Source: Clostridia bacterium
GTDB taxonomy: Bacteria > Bacillota > Clostridia > UMGS1810
Length of the DNA: 43,598 bases
Reading direction: 5' to 3'
Assembly (NCBI GenBank): GCA_016293435.1
Contig: JAEDEG010000006.1
Span: forward strand, 1 to 43,598
Position numbers and translations under genes: made by a program. This document shows, piece by piece, positions 15,737-24,216 of the stretch; position 1 is the first letter of the stretch; every line of letters starts with the position of its first letter. The notes beneath the pieces were generated by a model, which saw only the letters and a program-made list of their open reading frames with translations, was not told the DNA's origin and did not search any database.

Positions 15737-16810
15737 CTAATTCTCATTCATTTTGAGCTTTTCGCTCTGGTCGGAGGTGATAAGTGCATCTATAATTTCA
15801 TCGAGGTCACCGTTCATAACGGAATCGAGCCTGTGGAGAGTGAGACCGATACGATGGTCGGTAACTCTGCCCTGAGGAAAATTGTAGGTACGAATACGCT
15901 CACTTCTATCACCTGAGCCAACTTGACTTCTTCGTTCTTGAGAGATAGCGTCATTTTGCTTTTGAAGCATCATGTCGTACACTCTGGAACGGAGTATCTT
16001 CATGGCTTTATCCTTGTTTTTGTGCTGGGATTTTTCATCCTGGCAAGACACCACAACTCCGGTTGGAATATGAGTTATGCGGACTGCGGAGTCGGTAGTG
16101 TTGACACATTGACCGCCGGGGCCGCCCGCGCGGAAAACATCAATCCTCAAATCATTTTGATTTATTTCTACTTCTACATCTTCAACCTCGGGAAGCACTG
16201 CAACAGTTGCAGCGGATGTGTGTATTCTGCCGCCGGATTCGGTTGACGGAATACGCTGAACTCGGTGAACACCGCTTTCAAACTTGAGACGGCTGTATGC
16301 ACTGTCACCGTTTATGGCAAAGGTTACTTCTTTGTAGCCCCCAATGTCAGTCTCATTGGCGGAGAGAATCTCAACCCTCCAGTGCTTGTTTTCGGCATAC
16401 ATTGAGTACATCCTGAGAAGGTCGGCCGCAAAAAGTGCCGCCTCATCACCGCCGGTACCGCCTCTGATTTCAACAATAACGTTTTTGTCGTCGTTGGGGT
16501 CTTTGGGAAGAAGAAGAACTTTTATTTCTTCACATACTCTTTCTATCTGCCTTTTGCTGTTGGAAACCTCTTCTTCTATCATCTCTTTTTCTTCTTTATC
16601 GAGACCGGGCTCCTCAAGCATAAGAGCAGCTTCTTCTATATTTTCGTTAAGAGCCTTGTATTCGCGGTATTTTTCTACTATTGGAGCAATATCGGAATGT
16701 TCTTTGCAAAGCTTGCGCCAAAGCTCTTGATCTGATATAACCTCGGGGTCGCTGATTTTGTTCTCAAGGTCTGTAAATCTGTCTTCTACAAACGACAATT
16801 TGTCAAACAT
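15737..16810 (-). CDS. prfA: Peptide chain release factor 1
   Basis: A 357-residue release factor for UAA/UAG. It has the GGQ loop (FRAGGPGGQCVNTTDSAVRITH) that triggers peptide release and the codon-reading loop IPSTESGGRIHTS (PxT-type, RF1 rather than RF2). The start at 16810 follows a GAGGTG ribosome binding site that overlaps an upstream ATG, which is therefore unlikely. prmC, which methylates the GGQ glutamine and usually sits next to prfA, is not beside it here. Confidence 0.97.
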   Translation of the reverse strand: MFDKLSFVEDRFTDLENKISDPEVISDQELWRKLCKEHSDIAPIVEKYREYKALNENIEEAALMLEEPGLDKEEKEMIEEEVSNSKRQIERVCEEIKVLLLPKDPNDDKNVIVEIRGGTGGDEAALFAADLLRMYSMYAENKHWRVEILSANETDIGGYKEVTFAINGDSAYSRLKFESGVHRVQRIPSTESGGRIHTSAATVAVLPEVEDVEVEINQNDLRIDVFRAGGPGGQCVNTTDSAVRITHIPTGVVVSCQDEKSQHKNKDKAMKILRSRVYDMMLQKQNDAISQERRSQVGSGDRSERIRTYNFPQGRVTDHRIGLTLHRLDSVMNGDLDEIIDALITSDQSEKLKMNEN

Positions 16811-16840
16811 ATAACACCTCAAAATGTAGTTTTATTATCA

Positions 16841-16868
16841 ATTATACCACAATATGTAGATAATTCAA
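16841..16868 (-). promoter_or_regulatory. Promoter of prfA and the downstream t6A genes
   Basis: Minus strand: TTGAAT (16863-16868), 16-bp spacer, TATAAT (16841-16846), in the ~100-bp gap between recG and prfA. It would drive prfA-ywlC-ywlE-rimI-tsaD-SLH independently of the upstream genes. Confidence 0.7.
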
Positions 16869-16909
16869 GTCTTTTTTGCAAAATATTAATATTAATGTAA
16901 TATTAGCCG

Positions 16910-18979
16910 TCAATTAAAAATATCCTTACCCTCAAAATCCGAAAAAAGACTCTGTATTCTGCCCTTTACATTGGCAAGCTCCGGTGATGAAAGCGAGGGG
17001 TCTTCGGCGATTATGAGTGATGCCGCCGCAACTGCCTTTTGCATTATTTCACTGTCGGAAAAAAGATTGGCAACCTTGAGCTCGGGCACACCATGCTGTT
17101 TGGTGCCAAAGAACTGTCCGCTACCGCGAAGCTCCAGATCCTTTTGGGATATTACAAAGCCGTCGGTGCTTTCGGTCATAATCTTCATTCGTTCTTTACA
17201 GTTGTCGGTGCTGCATTCGGAAATCAAGATGCAATAAGACTTTGCATCTCCTCTGCCCACTCTGCCGCGGAGCTGATGAAGCTGAGAAAGGCCAAATCGT
17301 TCGGCATTTTCGATAAGCATGACGGTAGCACCCGGAACATCAACACCAACCTCAATTACGGTGGTGGAAACGAGGACATCGATCTGGCCGTCTTTGAAGC
17401 GCATCATTATTTCATCTTTTTCTTCGGCTTTCATTTTGCCGTGTACACATTCTACCCTCAGTCCGCGAAGTGCCACGTCTCTGAGATAAGAAAGTGTGTT
17501 TTCGACAGAGGCTGCCTCTATCGACTCTGAATCCTCAACAAGCGGACACACAACGTAGCACTGATGACCTGACGCAACTTCTTTTTTTAAAAAGCCATAT
17601 GCACGTTCTCGTACAGATGGTTTTATATGGTAGGTTTCTATTGCCTGTCTGCCCTTCGGCATGGATTTGATAACCGAAATATCGAGGTCACCGTATAGAA
17701 TAAGCGAGAGAGTGCGCGGGATGGGGGTTGCACTCATTACAAGAACATGGGCTGATTTACCCTTTGAAGTGAGAATTGCTCTTTGATTTACGCCAAAACG
17801 GTGCTGTTCGTCGGTTATACAAAGTGCAAGCCTTGAGAAAGACACATTATCTTCTATAAGAGCATGAGTTCCGACCACAACGTCATATTTGCCGTTTGCT
17901 ATATCTTCGATTAGTTGTTTTTTATTTTTGACAGAAGAAGTGAAAACGGCTATTTTTATGCTGCTGCCAAGCAGCTTTTGAAGGGTGGAATAATGCTGAC
18001 GCGCAAGAATTTCGGTAGGTGCCATGAACGCTGACTGAAATCCCGCCTTGGATACTGCATACATTACAGCGGCGGCTACGGCTGTTTTTCCGCAGCCGAC
18101 ATCACCCTGAACAAGGCGATTCATTGGTTTGCCGCCGGCAAGGTCGGAGCAGATTTCATTTATGGCCTGCTTCTGACCGTTGGTAAGCTCAAAGGGCAGC
18201 CTTGATGCATATTCTCTTACGTATGACGCTGCATAGATTGCTATGCCTTTTTTATCGATGCGGCGTTCCTTTATGGAAGATAGAGCCAAACTTAGAACAA
18301 AAAGCTCTTCAAACGCAAGACGGTCGTGCGCAGTCTGCAATGCCTCGAAGCTATTTGGGCTATGCATTGTTCTGACAGCCTCTGTTACACTGATGAGCTT
18401 ATTTTCTTTTTTAACATAATCCGGCAGACAGTCGGGAAGCTCATTCACACCGCTTACAGCCAACGATACAGCCTCTGAAATTGTCTTTACACTGAGCCCG
18501 GCTGTTGCGCGGTATACCGGCACAATAACTCCGGTATGTCGAGCCTTGTTTTCGTCCTCTATATAGCGCATATCAAATTCTTTTTTGATGTTTTGAACAG
18601 AAAGCATACCGTACACGTTATAAAGATGCCCGGGCAAAATTTTTGGCTTTGAAAAGGGTGCAGAAAACCACTTGACAACAATATTGTCGTGACCATCGGA
18701 GCCATAGAGCAAAAAAAGTGAAAGCTTTGGCTTTAAGCGCTTTTCTACAATCTGACGGAGAGGTCTTATTTTGATACAGCAAAGCTCACCGGCAGTGAGA
18801 TCGCATATTTTGCGAAAGGTCCTGCGATCTTCGTAATTTGACGGAAAATAGTATACCATATCCCAAACGGTATGTATACCAAGCTTTGAAAAAAGCTCGG
18901 CTTTTTTTGGACCGATTCCTTTGAGAACAGTTATTGGCGAATTGAGATATTCTGTTTGCAAATTGAATTTATCTGTCAT
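16910..18979 (-). CDS. recG: ATP-dependent DNA helicase RecG
   Basis: A 689-residue helicase that reverses stalled forks and processes recombination intermediates. The N-terminal wedge/OB domain (~1-180) begins LNSPITVLKGIGPKKAELF. The helicase core has Walker A QGDVGCGKTAVAA, motif II ITDEQHRFGV, motif III VMSATPIPRTL and motif VI QLRGRVGRG. The C-terminus has the TRG-like LRGSGQFFGTKQHG. I start at 18979 because GAGGGA lies just upstream, rather than at ATG 19021, which lies inside a hairpin. Confidence 0.97.
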   Translation of the reverse strand: MTDKFNLQTEYLNSPITVLKGIGPKKAELFSKLGIHTVWDMVYYFPSNYEDRRTFRKICDLTAGELCCIKIRPLRQIVEKRLKPKLSLFLLYGSDGHDNIVVKWFSAPFSKPKILPGHLYNVYGMLSVQNIKKEFDMRYIEDENKARHTGVIVPVYRATAGLSVKTISEAVSLAVSGVNELPDCLPDYVKKENKLISVTEAVRTMHSPNSFEALQTAHDRLAFEELFVLSLALSSIKERRIDKKGIAIYAASYVREYASRLPFELTNGQKQAINEICSDLAGGKPMNRLVQGDVGCGKTAVAAAVMYAVSKAGFQSAFMAPTEILARQHYSTLQKLLGSSIKIAVFTSSVKNKKQLIEDIANGKYDVVVGTHALIEDNVSFSRLALCITDEQHRFGVNQRAILTSKGKSAHVLVMSATPIPRTLSLILYGDLDISVIKSMPKGRQAIETYHIKPSVRERAYGFLKKEVASGHQCYVVCPLVEDSESIEAASVENTLSYLRDVALRGLRVECVHGKMKAEEKDEIMMRFKDGQIDVLVSTTVIEVGVDVPGATVMLIENAERFGLSQLHQLRGRVGRGDAKSYCILISECSTDNCKERMKIMTESTDGFVISQKDLELRGSGQFFGTKQHGVPELKVANLFSDSEIMQKAVAAASLIIAEDPSLSSPELANVKGRIQSLFSDFEGKDIFN

Positions 18980-19002
18980 GAAAATCCCTCGTATATCCAA
19001 CG

Positions 19003-19026
19003 AAAAGATGCCGTGTGGCATCTTTT
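19003..19026 (-). promoter_or_regulatory. Perfect hairpin between fakA and recG
   Basis: Ten-bp perfect stem (19003-19012 with 19017-19026) around a 4-nt loop, located 8 bp after the fakA stop and 24 bp before the recG start. The 3' arm ends in four T but has no longer T tract, so it may be a weak terminator or mRNA-processing/stability site. Confidence 0.5.
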
Positions 19027-19034
19027 CTAAAAAA

Positions 19035-20675
19035 TTATTCTACAGAAATAAGATAGTGGTACACGGGTTGAGCTCCGCGGTTTAATATTATATCACATTC
19101 GGGGTAAAGCTCTTCCGCTTTTTTTGCAAGCTGCTGTGCATCCTTCTCGCTGACATCTGCACCGTAAAATACCGAAACAGCGGCACTGTCTTCGTCGATC
19201 ATGAGCTTCAGAGCCGTCAAAGCCGCACTCTCGATGCTTTGCTCCGATGCTTTGATTTTGCCATCTACAATAGAAAGATATTCACCCTCTTTGATATCGA
19301 TTCCATCAACAGAGGTATCTCTTACTGCATTGGTAACCTGAGCAGATTTCACACAGGATAAAACATCACCGAATGCTTCTTCATTTGCTAAAGGCTCTGC
19401 ATCTTTGTCAAACATAAGCATGCAGCTCATAGTCTGCGTTACGGCTGTGGTGGGAATCACAATAACATTTTTGTTTGAGAGCTCTGCCGCCTGCCGGGCA
19501 GACATGATAACATTCTTGTTATTTGGAAAAACAAAAATATTGTCTGAATTGATTGAATTGATTGCAGAGAGTATATCATCGGTGCTGGGGTTCATTGTCT
19601 GACCGCCCTCAATAACGGCAGTTATGCCGATGTCTTTAAGAATATTGACTATGCCCTCTCCAACCGCAACCGAAACAAAAGCGTATTTTGTTTTTTCTGC
19701 CGGTGCGGTATATGCTTCTGTTTTTTTATATGCGGCATTTAGAATATCCTCATGCTGCAAACGCATATTTTCTATTTTTACACTGGATAGCGAACCCACC
19801 TTTAAAGCCTCGCCGAGCACAACATGGGGATCGTTGGTGTGGATATGGAGCTTTACAATATCATCATCATCCACAATAACCATACTGTCACCCAGCACTT
19901 CAACGGCAGCTTTGAACTTAAAGGCAGACTTCCCTTTATGCTTTTTGTCTATAATACACTCGGTGCAATAAGCAAATTTGATATTCTCCTGCTCGGTATG
20001 CACCTCTGCGGAAGATATATCATCTTCGCTCTCGTCAAGCTCTATTATCTTATTTTTGGAAACATAATAATACATTCCCTCAATAATGTACATGAGCCCC
20101 TGGCCGCCCGAATCCAAAACACCCGCCTGCTTAAGCTTGGGAAGAAGCTCCGGCGTTTTTGCAAGAGCCTTATTGCCGGCATCGACAATAAGTGCAAAAA
20201 AATCGTTGAAATCTTCAAATTCGTCAGCATACTTTAACGCTGTTTCGCTCATTTCACGCGCAACGGTCAAAATTGTACCCTCGGTCGGCTTCATAACAGC
20301 ACGATAAGCACAGTCGGCAGCAGCTTTGAACGCCTTTGCCCACAGTGCAACATCGCAGGTTGCAGCCCCTTCAAATGCCTTTTTGAAGCCTCTCATGAGC
20401 TGTGAAAGTATTACACCGGAATTGCCTCTGGCACCTCTCAAGGTATCGTTGGCAACAGATTTTGCAACATTTGCAACCGTGGTGTTTCTGTTGGCCTTGA
20501 GACCTGCAACACAAGATCTCATTGTCATTGACATATTGGTACCCGTGTCGCCGTCGGGCACGGGAAAAACGTTCATATCATCAACCTGCTGCCTGTGGTT
20601 GATAAGATTATTGGCACCCGATACAAACATATCTACCAGTATGCCGGAATTTATTTCTCTAAGCAATTGATTCAC
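19035..20675 (-). CDS. fakA: Fatty acid kinase catalytic subunit FakA (YloV, DhaL/DegV-linked)
   Basis: A 546-residue DAK2/DhaL-domain kinase. The N-terminal nucleotide-binding domain (~20-200) has the signature DDMNVFPVPDGDTGTNMSMTM, GARGNSGVILSQLMRG and DSGGQGLMYIIEG. The C-terminal part (YFDQ/FakA-like, from ~320) is typical of YloV. With a FakB (DegV) protein, not seen here, it phosphorylates fatty acids at the membrane surface for phospholipid synthesis. The GTG at 20675 overlaps the asp23 stop by 4 nt; a TTG at 20666 is an alternative. Pairing with Asp23 is conserved in Firmicutes. Confidence 0.93.
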   Translation of the reverse strand: MNQLLREINSGILVDMFVSGANNLINHRQQVDDMNVFPVPDGDTGTNMSMTMRSCVAGLKANRNTTVANVAKSVANDTLRGARGNSGVILSQLMRGFKKAFEGAATCDVALWAKAFKAAADCAYRAVMKPTEGTILTVAREMSETALKYADEFEDFNDFFALIVDAGNKALAKTPELLPKLKQAGVLDSGGQGLMYIIEGMYYYVSKNKIIELDESEDDISSAEVHTEQENIKFAYCTECIIDKKHKGKSAFKFKAAVEVLGDSMVIVDDDDIVKLHIHTNDPHVVLGEALKVGSLSSVKIENMRLQHEDILNAAYKKTEAYTAPAEKTKYAFVSVAVGEGIVNILKDIGITAVIEGGQTMNPSTDDILSAINSINSDNIFVFPNNKNVIMSARQAAELSNKNVIVIPTTAVTQTMSCMLMFDKDAEPLANEEAFGDVLSCVKSAQVTNAVRDTSVDGIDIKEGEYLSIVDGKIKASEQSIESAALTALKLMIDEDSAAVSVFYGADVSEKDAQQLAKKAEELYPECDIILNRGAQPVYHYLISVE

Positions 20676-21040
20676 TCCTGTTCCTGAACCCTGAAGCCTT
20701 CTACACATACGTTGACTTGCCCAACATCGAGGCCTGTCATGTGGCTTATCTGATATTTTACGTTTTGCATAATGCTTTTACCGATAACATTGATATTAAC
20801 TCCGTATTCTATGATAACATGAATATCAACAGAAATTATATTATCGGTTGAAATTTGAACCTTTATTCCCTTAGTAATATTTTCTTTTTTCAGTAAGCTT
20901 GCCATACTGTCTGTTTTGGAGCGGTATGCCATACCGACAACACCGTAGGACATTGTGGCAGCATAGCCTGCAATGCGGGCAATAACCTCCGAATCAATAA
21001 TCACATTGCCTTTTGCAAGCTCAAATTCTGCAATTGCCAT
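20672..21040 (-). CDS. Asp23/Gls24 family envelope stress protein (YloU)
   Basis: A 122-residue Asp23/Gls24 (DUF322) protein: GNVIIDSEVIARIAGYAATMSYGVVGMA at the start, then VDIHVIIEYGVNINVIGKSIMQNVKYQI and a VNVCVEGFRV end. No signal peptide. Relatives act at the cytoplasmic face of the membrane in envelope homeostasis. The start at 21040 follows AAAGGATG; the longer open frame upstream overlaps the ATPase gene and has no site. It is coupled to fakA by a 4-nt overlap. Confidence 0.92.
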   Translation of the reverse strand: MAIAEFELAKGNVIIDSEVIARIAGYAATMSYGVVGMAYRSKTDSMASLLKKENITKGIKVQISTDNIISVDIHVIIEYGVNINVIGKSIMQNVKYQISHMTGLDVGQVNVCVEGFRVQEQE

Positions 21041-21054
21041 TATTATCATCCTTT

Positions 21055-22902
21055 CTAAAGACCGATTAAGCATACATCGGTATATCCTGCATAAAAATGT
21101 GCCTCTCTCCTGCGGCAGGTGCACAGAAAAATCTGTCTGTCGGCGGAAATCTCATAAAAAAACTTTAGTATATTATCGCATCTGTTGTCGTCAAAGAAAG
21201 CCAGAACATCATCAAAAAACACAGGTGCATTGTCTGACCGAGACAAAAAATCGCACACGGCAAGCCTCAGCGATATGTACAGTAGGTCGCAGGTCCCACG
21301 ACTGAGCGATTTTGCATCTTTGTACTCATTGCCTATCTTTATCATGGCATTGAATTTTTCGTCAGTCAAAATTTGCGCACAGCTATCGGGAGAAACACGC
21401 GACAAAATTGCATATGCCTTTTTGGAAAGCTCAGGTGCAAATGTATCTCTCATTTTTGCAAATGCAGCATCGAGAATCGCGATTGATGTGTTCAAAAGCT
21501 CTGCCTTGGAATATATATCACTTTCGCGGATAGCCAAATCCTGTGCATGTGCTTTGGCACGAAGCTGTCGGTCGAGAATTGATGCACGCTTTGAAAGTGC
21601 AGAGGAATTCTGCATTTTCAGCATTTGGAGTTCCTTGATATGGTTATCTCTGTTATCTATTATACCATTTATTTCTGATTTTGTAAAGTAATTTATACTT
21701 TTTATGTTATGTTGAGCAGTACATAGAGGTGTAACACCTGAATTTTGAAGCTCAGAAATGTCACTGCTTAGCTTTTTTATCCTTGCATTTGACAATTTGA
21801 TCTGTTCTTCTACAAAAGCTGATAAAGGAGTCTGATTCTCTCTATCATGTACTTTTCTTTTCGTTTGGCTCAATGCCAAAAATTCGTATAGGCCAAGCAG
21901 TGCAAAAAATCCCGACAAAGCAAATGTCATAATGGTTGCAGCAAAAGAACGATGCAAAAAAACTAAACCAAGCACCAAGCACACAGTAAAAAGCGAAAGA
22001 AAAACTATCTGTCTTTTGACAAACGAACGAATATGTGAAGATTTGGATTTTGCAGAATGCTTATCCGTATTGTCGTTTTTTGCCACGGTATTTGCTTCGG
22101 AAAGCTGATTTTTCAGCTTTTGGTTATTTTCTTCTTCGCTTCGTATGTCTGCAATAAGTTCACTCAGCCGACTGCTTGCATTCATAGCTTCTGCCTCGTT
22201 AATTTTTTTGTCTTCATCAGATATTATATGCAAAAGTTCAGCAATTCTTTTTTCTGATTTACGAATTTGGATGTCAATCTCCGTCAAATCTTTCTTTATA
22301 TCAATAAGCTCTTTTTCGTATTTTTCTTTTTCGCGATTTACAATACTAAGCTCGGAGCTCGAACGCTTGGATGAAGAAAGCCGCGCAAGCCTTTCTTCAA
22401 GCTCGGAGCGAGCCTTTGTGTAGGATACCGAATCGGTATTGCCCTGTGATATCATGGAAACAAGGTCTCCGTCGACATCCGAACCCGATAATATATCTGT
22501 TACAAAGCACGAATCGGAAAAGGCTTTTTCTCCAACAGAAAAAAAATATTTTCCCGGATCCTCTGTAATGTTAACAAGTTCACCGGAGGACAGATTTCTG
22601 ATTTCGAGCTTTTTGATGCCGGTGCCCTCTGTGCGGCTTATAATATATTTTTTTCCAAAATGGGTTATTTCTATACTCCCGCTCATGGGTAAACCGCTCC
22701 AAGGCATATATCTTTCTTTAAAGCTGAGGTCTCCTTTTCTTTTTTTTAGTTTTGTACCGTATAAAATAAATTTTATAAACGACAATATAGTGGTTTTACC
22801 GCTTTCGTTGGGAGCAAATATTACATTTAGCCCCGCGGCAGGTACAATGCAAACATCAGACAGCTTACCAAAGCTTGTTATGTTGATTTTATCAACGGTC
22901 AT
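21055..22902 (-). CDS. SbcC/YhaN-like AAA ATPase with central coiled coil and membrane segments
   Basis: A 615-residue SMC/SbcC-like ATPase. Walker A is VIFAPNESGKTTI (~26-38), the ABC signature SLSRGTCDLLYISLRL and Walker B APVFFDDVLAFFDD near the C-terminus. Between them are coiled-coil arms (~170-270 and ~370-470). In the middle are two hydrophobic segments (IVFLSLFTVCLVLGLVFL and IMTFALSGFFALLGLYEF), as in B. subtilis YhaN. It starts 11 nt inside the nuclease gene with AAGGAG upstream, so they form a coupled nuclease/ATPase pair, probably for DNA end processing. Shorter than classical SbcC (~1000 residues). Confidence 0.85.
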   Translation of the reverse strand: MTVDKINITSFGKLSDVCIVPAAGLNVIFAPNESGKTTILSFIKFILYGTKLKKRKGDLSFKERYMPWSGLPMSGSIEITHFGKKYIISRTEGTGIKKLEIRNLSSGELVNITEDPGKYFFSVGEKAFSDSCFVTDILSGSDVDGDLVSMISQGNTDSVSYTKARSELEERLARLSSSKRSSSELSIVNREKEKYEKELIDIKKDLTEIDIQIRKSEKRIAELLHIISDEDKKINEAEAMNASSRLSELIADIRSEEENNQKLKNQLSEANTVAKNDNTDKHSAKSKSSHIRSFVKRQIVFLSLFTVCLVLGLVFLHRSFAATIMTFALSGFFALLGLYEFLALSQTKRKVHDRENQTPLSAFVEEQIKLSNARIKKLSSDISELQNSGVTPLCTAQHNIKSINYFTKSEINGIIDNRDNHIKELQMLKMQNSSALSKRASILDRQLRAKAHAQDLAIRESDIYSKAELLNTSIAILDAAFAKMRDTFAPELSKKAYAILSRVSPDSCAQILTDEKFNAMIKIGNEYKDAKSLSRGTCDLLYISLRLAVCDFLSRSDNAPVFFDDVLAFFDDNRCDNILKFFYEISADRQIFLCTCRRREAHFYAGYTDVCLIGL

Positions 22903-24004
22903 TGCTGTCACTCCTTTTGTCAAGAAGATCGAAAACCATATGGCAGGCTTTTTGATACAAATCGCGCTTCTTTTCATCAGAATTTTGACACAACCTGATG
23001 GTTTCGCGTGCACACTCGCCCTTGAGTGTCAGTTCTTCGGAAAAATCGCTTATTTCATAAGGTCTTCGGGTAAAGTCGGTAATTCTGGAGCCGAAAACAT
23101 CGATATGACGTTCAATAAGCTCTGTATTCAGTGATGATGCTATGTTATTTATTCCCTCAAGCTTATAGTGATAAATATAATCGCGGTTATCTGCCAAATC
23201 AGACAGTGAACAGATAAGTGATGAATAATCATGAAAATCAGATATATCAACCTTTTTTTCAACATATTGTCTTTTGCACACGGGTTTGAAATGAAGATCA
23301 ATATCATTTTTAGCTACAGTGCCGCAAATTATGCCTTTTGCCCCACATTCGTCAAAACGCCTTGGCTCTGTGTTACCGCTATATGCATAGGTAAGTGTAC
23401 CGCTTTTTTGTATGCCCGAAAAGCTGTGTACATGACCGAGCGCCATATAATCAAAGCCGCATGCCTCTACATCCGAAATGGAAATCGGATTGTATGGCTC
23501 GCCTTCAACGTTACCGATTACACCGTGAACACAGAGGAGGTTTATGTATGAAGGGTCACATCTTTTGCAAAACTTCAGAAGTGCTTCGGGGGTATGGTTC
23601 TGACCGAAGGATATGCCATAAACCCTCACCCCCAATTCTTCTACCGTAATACACTCTACCTGCTCAAATCCAAATATATGAAGATTGGGCGGGCAATTGC
23701 GCACGCAGTAGTCAACAACAGGAGTAACAAATGGGTCATGGTTGCCGCAAGAGTAAAAAAAGCGAGTGTCGGAACATGATGCAACTGCATTCAAAAACAT
23801 ATCTGCAATGTGCTCCGGAGTATCGGATAAATCGAATACATCACCGGGAAGCAAAACCACATCATAATCCGATGCAGATTTGAGTACAGAAAGTGCAGTG
23901 CTTTGTATTTCGAACATTCTTGTTATATTTTTTTTTGCATCAAACTGAGATATTTGCGTGCCGAGATGCATATCGGCAATATGCATAACAGATATATTTT
24001 TCAT
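22892..24004 (-). CDS. Metallophosphoesterase, SbcD/Mre11-like nuclease (YhaO type)
   Basis: A 370-residue calcineurin-like phosphoesterase of the Mre11/SbcD family. The metal ligands are in MHIADMHLGT, LLPGDVFDLSD, YSCGNHDPF and LGHVHSF. The C-terminal ~110 residues carry the capping/interaction region. The ATG at 24004 is chosen (7 nt after GGGAGA); the ATG two codons earlier is too close to it. First gene of the unit, followed by its ATPase partner with an 11-nt overlap. Confidence 0.9.
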   Translation of the reverse strand: MKNISVMHIADMHLGTQISQFDAKKNITRMFEIQSTALSVLKSASDYDVVLLPGDVFDLSDTPEHIADMFLNAVASCSDTRFFYSCGNHDPFVTPVVDYCVRNCPPNLHIFGFEQVECITVEELGVRVYGISFGQNHTPEALLKFCKRCDPSYINLLCVHGVIGNVEGEPYNPISISDVEACGFDYMALGHVHSFSGIQKSGTLTYAYSGNTEPRRFDECGAKGIICGTVAKNDIDLHFKPVCKRQYVEKKVDISDFHDYSSLICSLSDLADNRDYIYHYKLEGINNIASSLNTELIERHIDVFGSRITDFTRRPYEISDFSEELTLKGECARETIRLCQNSDEKKRDLYQKACHMVFDLLDKRSDSNDR

Positions 24005-24063
24005 ATACATTCTCCCAAATGCTTAGTTTTACAATTTTAACATATATAATATATAGCTATTAT

Positions 24064-24092
24064 ATTTTAACATTGTATAAGGTAAAAGTCAA
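24064..24092 (-). promoter_or_regulatory. Promoter of the nuclease/ATPase-asp23-fakA-recG unit
   Basis: Minus strand: TTGACT (24087-24092), 17-bp spacer, TAAAAT (24064-24069). It lies back to back with the plus-strand promoter at 24112-24140. Confidence 0.65.
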
Positions 24093-24111
24093 TAAAAGCA
24101 AGTTTCAAATG

Positions 24112-24140
24112 TTGACAAAAAAATACTGATTTGATATAAT
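24112..24140 (+). promoter_or_regulatory. Strong sigma-A promoter of the TIM-barrel/AMP-ligase fusion gene
   Basis: Perfect hexamers TTGACA (24112-24117) and TATAAT (24135-24140) with a 17-bp spacer. About 70 nt of leader precede the ATG at 24217. Confidence 0.85.
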
Positions 24141-24216
24141 TAAGTTTAGTTTATTATTTTTTACTATAAAGAATCTGAAATTATAATCTGGCCATACGCA
24201 GAAAGGATAATGTGTA

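Noticed and set aside
19003..19026. Hairpin between fakA and recG as a definite terminator
   Set aside because: Perfect stem but no long T tract and both genes appear in one unit; kept only as an undefined regulatory hairpin.
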